64,000 nucleotides of DNA, taken from assembly GCA_040389445.1 (NCBI GenBank), contig JAZJZX010000002.1, positions 248,001 to 312,000 on the forward strand. Reading direction: 5' to 3'. The translations under genes and the position numbers were made by a program. Shown here piece after piece: positions 58,195-64,000 of this stretch (positions within the stretch are counted from its first letter, which is position 1; every line of letters starts with the position of its first letter). Under the pieces are notes generated by a model. The model worked only from the letters and a program-made list of their open reading frames with translations, was not told the origin of the DNA and made no database searches. The DNA comes from UBA5189 sp040389445. GTDB lineage: Bacteria; Chloroflexota; Limnocylindria; Limnocylindrales; CSP1-4.

Positions 58195-58887
58195 CTAGGC
58201 GTCGATCCGACCAGCGCGCGGGCGGGGAATGTCGGTCTCGAGGTCGATGATGTGGCCCTCGATCCTGCCAGCGTCCGGGTAGTCCTCGGCGTGCTCGAGG
58301 CCGATCCCCGCCAGGCCCAGCCCCGATGCCGCCGCGTCCGTCACGAACAGGTACGGGCGGTTGCCGATTCGATCCCGAACGGTGTTCTTGAGCAACCGGT
58401 GCGCGACATTGACCGACGGGCCGAGCAGGTCGCTGCCGGAACCGACGGACTGGCGCACCGATTGACCCCGATGGAGCACGACCTTGAGGTCCAGGTGCGC
58501 CACGGCCGGACAGGCGGTACAGATGTGGTCGCTGGACGGGATCGCGCGGGTCCGGCTCTCGATGAACGCGCGGTATGTCGTTCCGATCAGATCGACGACT
58601 CGTTCGCCCATGCCGTCAAGGCTCGCGGCCGGGGCGGCCGCAAACACCGCGTCCCCCTCGAGCTTGACCAGGGCGAACCCAGGTTCGACGCCCGCGATGA
58701 CCGTGTCCAGCAGCGCCCCCAGGACGCCGTAGGCAGCAGGGATCCCAGCGCTGAAATCGACGCCATGCGCCTGTTCAACGCCGGACATGAAGCCCGTGTA
58801 CCCAGAGATGTCCGCGAGCAGCAGGTAGCGCTCGCCGGCCGGAGCGTCAGCCATCGCGGGTGATCCGGAGCCGCTTACGTGTCCCAT
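58195..58887 (-). CDS. class III cyclase-like (DUF2652) protein
   Basis: 230 residues. YLLLADISGYTGFMSGVEQ and the later LVKLEGDAVFAA resemble the two metal-binding Asp sites of class III nucleotide cyclases, but the region is adapted as in DUF2652; VVLHRGQSVRQSV, LLGPSVNVAHRLLKNTV follow. Cyclase activity is uncertain. The start is ATG 58887, set by the leaderless box; the frame is open farther upstream. Confidence 0.75.
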   Translation of the reverse strand: MGHVSGSGSPAMADAPAGERYLLLADISGYTGFMSGVEQAHGVDFSAGIPAAYGVLGALLDTVIAGVEPGFALVKLEGDAVFAAAPAASLDGMGERVVDLIGTTYRAFIESRTRAIPSSDHICTACPAVAHLDLKVVLHRGQSVRQSVGSGSDLLGPSVNVAHRLLKNTVRDRIGNRPYLFVTDAAASGLGLAGIGLEHAEDYPDAGRIEGHIIDLETDIPRPRAGRIDA

Positions 58888-58893
58888 GTGGAG

Positions 58894-58899
58894 ATGGTA
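58894..58899 (-). promoter_or_regulatory. TACCAT -10 box, leaderless
   Basis: On the minus strand TACCAT is followed by CTCCAC and then the ATG of the cyclase-like gene, a six-base gap. Confidence 0.5.
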
Positions 58900-59090
58900 C
58901 GCATCTGCACTCGACCCGCAAGATGGCGCGAGGATCCTCGGATCCACTTCTCGGTCGCCGCCCCCGGGTTTCTGTGACAACCTAGCTGGCACAGATCGTG
59001 CCTAAGCTCAGGCCCGCCACGAATCCCAGGGCACTCCCGTACACTCGGGATTGCGCGCGTCGGCTCCATAAAGGGGAGGGGCACCCGGTC

Positions 59091-62069
59091 TTGGCGAGCC
59101 AGCCGATCGCAAATCCCGTGATCAATTCGCCGTTCACTGAGCCGGCGCGGCATTTCCGCGTGATCGATGGCCAGGTGTCCGGCGAGATCGACGAGCGCCG
59201 CCGTCCCTCCGAGTTCTTCGTCCCGGTCGCGAAACCCAAGAAGGCCTCGCCGCAACTCACGCTGCAGTTCGGGCCTGGGATACGTCAGCAGCCGAACGAG
59301 ATCGTCAACGAGATCCGGCAGTCCGTCGAGCGGTGGCGGATCCAGGGCTACCCGCATACGACCGCGGTCACGAAGGACCTCCTGGCCCATTGGCGCGCCG
59401 AGGATCGGAGCCGTCGCCTGTTCTTCTGCCAGCTCGAGGCTGCCGAGACCGCGATCTATCTGGTCGAGGCCGCGGAGAGGACCGGCGACACAAAGGCGCT
59501 CAACGTCATCCGTGCCGAGAACGCCCGCCTGAATGACAGCCTGCCGCGAATGGCCTTCAAGATGGCCACCGGCTCCGGCAAGACGCTCGTCATGGGGATG
59601 CTGATCGCCTGGCAGGCCCTCAACAAGCTCGCGAACCCGTACGACAAGCGCTTCTCCAGCCGTTTCCTGATCGTCACGCCGGGGATCACGATCAAAGATC
59701 GCCTGCGCGTCCTGCTGCCCAACGACCCGCAGACGTTCTTTCGGGCGATGGACCTGGTCACCCCGGAACAGCTCGACCGCCTTCAGGCCGCGACCATCGA
59801 GATCACGAACTACCACGCGCTCATTCGGCGGGACAAGGTCGAGGCTGCGGGTCTGACGAAGCGGATCCTGTCGCGGGGCGATCTGGACAACGAGCGGTTC
59901 AAGGAGACGCCGGGCGAGATGGTTCGTCGCGTGCTCCGGGTATTCGGAACGGCGAAGGACATCGTGGTCCTCAATGACGAGGCCCACCATTGCTACACGC
60001 CGGCGCCTGCCGAGGCGGCCCAGGAGGGCACGCTCGATGCCGACGAACGCACGGAGGCACGTCGAAACCAGGACGAGGCCCGGGTGTGGTTCGACGGGCT
60101 CAAGGCGGTCCGCGACAAGATCGGGATCCGCTCGATCTTCGATGTCTCCGCCACGCCCTTCTTCCTCAAGGGCTCCGGATACGCCGAGGGAACGCTCTTC
60201 CCCTGGGTCGTGTCCGACTTCGGCCTCATGGATGCCATCGAGTCCGGGATCGTCAAGATCCCACGGGTACCCGTCTCGGACGACTCGATGGTCGGCGACC
60301 TGCCGCGCTATCGGGATCTCTGGACAAGCGTCCGTGATTGGGCACCAAAGAAGGGGCTCCGAGAGACCGCGGCGGACGAGCGCGACCCGGTGCTGGCGAA
60401 AGAGCTCGAGGGCGCCCTGGAAAGCCTCTACGCCGACTACAGGCGGTCGTTCGATGACTGGGCGGCTGCTGGAATGGGTCGTCCTCCAGTCTTCATCGTC
60501 GTCTGCTCCAACACCAGCGTCAGCAAGATCGTCCACCGCTGGATCGCGGGCTACGACAAGGCGCAGCTCGACGGGACGGCCATCCCGGCACCCGGCAAGC
60601 TCCCCCTTTTCAGCAACGTCGAGGACGGTGCCTGGCGCCAGCGCCCGGTGAGCCTGCTCATCGACTCGATGCAGCTGGACCGGGGCGATGCCCTGGACCC
60701 GGCGTTCAAGAAGGCCGCCGCCCGCGAGATCGAGGAGTACAAGCGCGAGTACGTCGCCCGGTTCCCGGGCCGGAGCGCGGACGAGATCGAGGACGAGGAC
60801 ATCCTCCGCGAGGTGCTCAACACCGTCGGCAAGCCGGATCGCCTGGGTGCGGAGATCAGGTGCGTCGTTTCCGTCTCGATGCTGACCGAGGGCTGGGACG
60901 CCAACACCGTGACCCACATCCTCGGGATCCGCGCCTTCGGCACGCAGCTCCTCTGCGAGCAGGTCGTGGGTCGAGCGCTCCGCCGGGCCAACTACGACCC
61001 GACACCCGAGGGCATGTTCGAACCGGAGTACGCGGAGGTCTTGGGCGTGCCCTTTACGTTCCTCAGTACGACCGAGGCCGGCACGCCGCGCAAGCCCAAG
61101 CCGATCCTCACGGTCCGGGCGCTGCCCGAGCGAGCGAACCTCCGGATCGAATTCCCACGCGTCGTCGGCTACCGGTTCGAGATGCCGTCCGAGACGCTGA
61201 CCGCGACCTTCGATCCGTCAAGCATCCTCGAGCTCTCGACCCGCGAGGTACCGACCGAGACCCAGCTGGACCCGATCGTCGGGGAGATGAACCTGCTCCA
61301 CCTGCCGCTCAAGGAGCAGCGGATGAACACGGTGGTCTTCGCGGTCGCCAAACGGACGCTGGACAACTTCTTCCGCGACGAGGACGGCGGCGAGCGGCCC
61401 TGGCTCTTCCCGCAGCTCGCCTCGATCACCCGGCGCTGGATCGACGAGTGCGTGGCGCCCTACCTGGGTGATAGCGCCTACCCGCAACTTCTGCTGCTCG
61501 CCGAGTGGAGCCACGCGGCCGCGGAGCGTATCCATCGGGCGATCGCCAAGGGAACGTACGGCGAGCCGCGCCTCAGCCCGACGCTGCGCCTGTACGACCC
61601 GATCGGCTCGACGGACGATGTCGTCTTCGAGACGACGAAGACCTGCTTCGCAACCACGAAGAGCCACATCAACTACGTGGCCCAGGACTCCAACTGGGAG
61701 TCCGAGCTCGCCCAGAAGCTCGAGTCGATGCCCGAGGTCGTGAGCTACGCCAAGAACCAGGGCCTGAACCTGAAGATTCCGTACACGTTCGAGGGCCGCG
61801 CCGCGAACTACGTCCCGGACTTCCTCATCCGGATCCGCGACTCGGCGTCAACGGGCCCGGACGACCTCCTGACGCTCCTGCTCGAGGTTTCCGGGGAGGC
61901 GAAGAAGGAGAAGGCCGCCAAGGTCGCCGCCGCGCGCGACCTCTGGGTGCCGGCCGTCAACCACTGGGGAGGCCTCGGCCGCTGGGAGTTCCTCGAGGTC
62001 ACCCACATGGAGAATGCCGCCGACCACATCCGCGCGAAGTTCCTCTCGCCTGTCGAGGCCGGCCGGTGA
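59091..62069 (+). CDS. DEAD/DEAH restriction enzyme subunit (Res-like)
   Basis: 992 residues. Superfamily 2 helicase: Walker A MATGSGKT near residue 165, the box NDEAHHCYTP near 300, SATPFFLKGSG, and the C-terminal motif EQVVGRALRRANYD near 630. A nuclease-like end has YVPDFLIRIRD and LLLEVSGE, a PD-(D/E)XK pattern with Ser where Lys is usual. It matches the large Res subunit of type III-like systems. TTG 59091 with GGAGG 11 bases upstream fits the family start; GTG 58998 is an alternative. TACACT at 59040 may be its -10. Confidence 0.88.
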   Translation: MASQPIANPVINSPFTEPARHFRVIDGQVSGEIDERRRPSEFFVPVAKPKKASPQLTLQFGPGIRQQPNEIVNEIRQSVERWRIQGYPHTTAVTKDLLAHWRAEDRSRRLFFCQLEAAETAIYLVEAAERTGDTKALNVIRAENARLNDSLPRMAFKMATGSGKTLVMGMLIAWQALNKLANPYDKRFSSRFLIVTPGITIKDRLRVLLPNDPQTFFRAMDLVTPEQLDRLQAATIEITNYHALIRRDKVEAAGLTKRILSRGDLDNERFKETPGEMVRRVLRVFGTAKDIVVLNDEAHHCYTPAPAEAAQEGTLDADERTEARRNQDEARVWFDGLKAVRDKIGIRSIFDVSATPFFLKGSGYAEGTLFPWVVSDFGLMDAIESGIVKIPRVPVSDDSMVGDLPRYRDLWTSVRDWAPKKGLRETAADERDPVLAKELEGALESLYADYRRSFDDWAAAGMGRPPVFIVVCSNTSVSKIVHRWIAGYDKAQLDGTAIPAPGKLPLFSNVEDGAWRQRPVSLLIDSMQLDRGDALDPAFKKAAAREIEEYKREYVARFPGRSADEIEDEDILREVLNTVGKPDRLGAEIRCVVSVSMLTEGWDANTVTHILGIRAFGTQLLCEQVVGRALRRANYDPTPEGMFEPEYAEVLGVPFTFLSTTEAGTPRKPKPILTVRALPERANLRIEFPRVVGYRFEMPSETLTATFDPSSILELSTREVPTETQLDPIVGEMNLLHLPLKEQRMNTVVFAVAKRTLDNFFRDEDGGERPWLFPQLASITRRWIDECVAPYLGDSAYPQLLLLAEWSHAAAERIHRAIAKGTYGEPRLSPTLRLYDPIGSTDDVVFETTKTCFATTKSHINYVAQDSNWESELAQKLESMPEVVSYAKNQGLNLKIPYTFEGRAANYVPDFLIRIRDSASTGPDDLLTLLLEVSGEAKKEKAAKVAAARDLWVPAVNHWGGLGRWEFLEVTHMENAADHIRAKFLSPVEAGR

Positions 62070-62080
62070 CCCTCAGCCGT

Positions 62081-62470
62081 TCAGCGACTACCCTTGGCGA
62101 GCAGCTGGGCGACTCGCTGGTGCGAGATACCGACCATGCGGCCGATGTCGCGCTGCGGGTATCCGCTGTCGTGGAGGGACAGAACGGCGTCGCGGGTCCT
62201 GTCGGCCGTATCCCGGCGCATGGCGGCGACGGCCTCGCGGAGCGACATGATGTCGTCGAGGACCTCCTGCGTCGGAGGGTCATGGTTCTCAACGACGTCG
62301 ACATCGAAGGAGTCCGGGGCGACCTCGAGCATGAGCGAGATCGCATCTCGGGCCATGGACTCGACCCGATCGAGACGGCGAGCTTGCGAGAAGATGCCGT
62401 CCACTTCGGGCACGGTGATGACCCACCACGTTCCATCGCGCTCGGCGATCGCCGTGTATCGGGGCCTCAT
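62081..62470 (-). CDS. hicB: HicB antitoxin
   Basis: 129 residues. The N-terminal partial RNase H fold MRPRYTAIAERDGTWWVITV, PEVDGIFSQARRLDRVESMA is the HicB hallmark; the C-terminal DIGRMVGISHQRVAQLLAKG is a helix-turn-helix that should bind the operator. ATGA overlap with hicA. Confidence 0.87.
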   Translation of the reverse strand: MRPRYTAIAERDGTWWVITVPEVDGIFSQARRLDRVESMARDAISLMLEVAPDSFDVDVVENHDPPTQEVLDDIMSLREAVAAMRRDTADRTRDAVLSLHDSGYPQRDIGRMVGISHQRVAQLLAKGSR

Positions 62471-62682
62471 CGTCGCCACCATCGGGTCCCAAGCTCCTTC
62501 TGCGTCGATCGCAGCACGTTCCACGCAAGCGGCTCGCGGAGTTCGCGGTGTCGCGGAATCTGGATGGGCCTCCCAGCGAGGGCCCAGATCTCGTGGTTGC
62601 CGCCCTCCCGGACGAATTCGAAGGCAATGCCGCGGTCCCGCGCCGCTTCCGCGATCAGATCCAGGAGTTCCGTACGCTTCAA
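62467..62682 (-). CDS. hicA: HicA mRNA interferase toxin
   Basis: 71 residues, the double-stranded-RNA-binding-like toxin fold: MKRTELLDLIAEAARDRG, FEFVREGGNHEIWALAG with the catalytic-type His, and IQIPRHRELREPLAWNVLRS. TTG start, five bases after the -10 box. HicA first, then HicB, is the common order. The pair lies opposite to and between the two restriction-modification genes. Confidence 0.88.
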   Translation of the reverse strand: MKRTELLDLIAEAARDRGIAFEFVREGGNHEIWALAGRPIQIPRHRELREPLAWNVLRSTQKELGTRWWRR

Positions 62683-62687
62683 GCGGC

Positions 62688-62716
62688 ACCGTAGGGTAGG
62701 GGAGCGAGCGTGTCAA
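62688..62716 (-). promoter_or_regulatory. hicAB promoter
   Basis: Minus strand: a consensus -35 TTGACA (62711-62716), a 17-base spacer and -10 TACGGT (62688-62693), five bases before the TTG start of hicA. It is the best -35/-10 pair in the window. Confidence 0.7.
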
Positions 62717-62845
62717 GGCTATGTCGCTAGACACTTTCGACCGGCCAGTAACATGGCCCGATGATGGCCAGGGTGGATCACCCCATGCTTACCTGGTTCG
62801 GCGGAGCAGCGACGGCGTGGCCGGGCGATAAGCCCCGGATGACGG

Positions 62846-64000
62846 ATGGCTGACAAGATGAAGCCGAAAGCCATCACGCCCGTGCGCGCCACGACCCACG
62901 CCGACACCCGCTCCAACATCCCGACTGCCGAGCTCGAGTCGTTCGCCCGCCCGGAGGAGAAGAGGCCCGCGATCGTGCGCTACCCCCGCGACCCCAGCCT
63001 GGACCCGCAGCTCGTCTGGAAGGGCAAGGACGAGCAGGACGCGGCCGACCTGGAGGTCCCGGCCGTCCCCATCTACATCCAGGAGACCATCGACCCGCTT
63101 GCGCTCGTCGAGGAGCTCCGGGCCGAGAGCGAGGGCCGGCGCGCCGAGGAGCAGCTCGGCTTCTTCGCGCCGTACACGGACCTGACGTTCGAGGAGAAGG
63201 TCGACTTCTACCGCCACCCGGGCAAGTGGTCCAACCGGATGATCCTCGGCGACTCGCTCCTCGTGATGACCAGCCTCGCCGAGAAGGAGGGCCTCAAGGG
63301 CCAGGTCCAGACCATCTACATCGACCCGCCCTACGGCATCAAATTCGGAAGTAACTGGCAGGTAAGCACGCGCAAACGCGACGTTAGGGACGGCAAGGAC
63401 TCCGACCTCACGCGCCAGCCCGAACAGGTGAGGGCGTACCGGGACACCTGGGAGCTGGGGATCCACTCGTACCTCGGTTACCTGCGCGATCGCCTCGTCG
63501 CCTCACGCGAACTCCTCACCGAGTCCGGTTCGCTGTTCGTGCAGATGAACGTCGAGAACGAGCACCTTGTCCGAAGCCTGCTGGACGAGGTCTTTGGGGC
63601 TGACAACTTCTGCGGCGTCGTCACGTACCAGAAGACGACAGGGATGAGCAGCCCGGTTGCGCGGGTCAATGTGCTTGCTTCAGTCGCTGACTCCCTCCTC
63701 TGGTACGCAAAGTCAAAGGAGGTGGTGAAGTACCGCCAGCTCTATCTCGACAAGGGAATCGGCGCCGAGGGCGCCGGCGTGTACTCGTGGCTCGAACTAG
63801 AAGACGGCGCACGACGGCGAATGACGGAGCCCGAGCGACAGGGTCAGCATCCCTACCCGGCAGGGTCGCGTGTGTTTCGCGTCGGCGATCTGACCTCCAT
63901 GGGCTTCGCCGAATCCGGTTCGTTCGAGTTCGAGTATTCCGGTCAGGTCTTTGGGCCCGGCCGCTCGCGACATTGGACGACGACGCGAGATGGGCTCGAG
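62846..64000 (+). CDS. site-specific DNA methyltransferase (Mod), 3' end outside window
   Basis: At least 385 residues; the right edge cuts the gene in frame. The catalytic motif IYIDPPYGIKFGSNW near residue 160 is the DPPY type of adenine methyltransferases; the domain order with the motif ahead of the SAM site (expected near the missing end or in ESGSLFVQMN region) suggests the beta class used by type III Mod subunits. NRMILGDSLLVM precedes it. With the Res-like gene upstream it forms a restriction-modification pair. ATG 62846; ATG 62861 is also possible. Confidence 0.88.
   Translation, partial: MADKMKPKAITPVRATTHADTRSNIPTAELESFARPEEKRPAIVRYPRDPSLDPQLVWKGKDEQDAADLEVPAVPIYIQETIDPLALVEELRAESEGRRAEEQLGFFAPYTDLTFEEKVDFYRHPGKWSNRMILGDSLLVMTSLAEKEGLKGQVQTIYIDPPYGIKFGSNWQVSTRKRDVRDGKDSDLTRQPEQVRAYRDTWELGIHSYLGYLRDRLVASRELLTESGSLFVQMNVENEHLVRSLLDEVFGADNFCGVVTYQKTTGMSSPVARVNVLASVADSLLWYAKSKEVVKYRQLYLDKGIGAEGAGVYSWLELEDGARRRMTEPERQGQHPYPAGSRVFRVGDLTSMGFAESGSFEFEYSGQVFGPGRSRHWTTTRDGLE

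Overview
The window is GC-rich, densely coded DNA from a bacterium. Stop-start overlaps of the ATGA/GTGA type are common, there are no introns, and no interval longer than 300 bases lacks a gene or gene remnant. I see no rRNA or tRNA gene, insertion sequence, prophage or CRISPR array. The gene order, the frequent GTG starts, the DUF3352 protein, the short EF-Ts and the many apparently leaderless accessory genes look most like Chloroflexota (Limnocylindria/Ellin6529-type). That placement is inference, not proof.

Region 1 (about 1-34.4 kb, all on +) is a long run of core genes. It holds ribosome and tRNA maturation (rpsP-khpA-rimM-trmD, rplS, rnhB, yraN), translation, nucleotide and envelope precursors (rpsB-tsf-pyrH-frr-uppS-cdsA-dxr-rseP-ispG), and the nusA-ylxR-infB-rbfA-nrnA-truB-ribF cluster without rimP. 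It continues with rpsO, pnp, asd, a family-4 uracil-DNA glycosylase, RNase J, ftsK, a RodZ-like protein, pncC, murC, a SnoaL-like gene and yajQ. Four genes here (rplS, rpsB, nusA, asd) share one promoter word around TGCTATACTCC. nusA has a textbook terminator inside its own leader. The PNPase carries a complete DEDDh exonuclease domain in its linker.

Region 2 (about 34.4-58.9 kb, both strands) is accessory. It holds a TPP enzyme with a repetitive acidic tail, a HipA-like kinase with DUF3037, OsmC, a BNR-repeat protein with a ThiS/MoaD-like partner, a MerB-type organomercurial lyase, and a PaaK-like adenylate-forming enzyme. It also holds a GAF-PAS-PAS-GAF-EAL protein, small hydrolases, VOC and SnoaL proteins, an LLM flavin enzyme, membrane proteins, an SDR, VapBC, an S4 protein and an HTH regulator with a clear palindromic operator. 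Several decayed fragments lie between them. Many monocistronic genes have a TANNNT box 5-9 bases before the start codon, which suggests leaderless mRNAs.

Region 3 (about 59-64 kb) is a restriction-modification locus. A large helicase/nuclease (Res-type) gene and a DNA methyltransferase (Mod-type, cut by the right edge) flank a HicAB toxin-antitoxin pair on the opposite strand.

The most exciting item is at 40236-40892. The organomercurial lyase has an in-frame TGA exactly where the family has its second catalytic cysteine. A hairpin with a GGTC loop follows 14 bases later, as expected for a bacterial SECIS element, so this looks like a selenocysteine-containing MerB.
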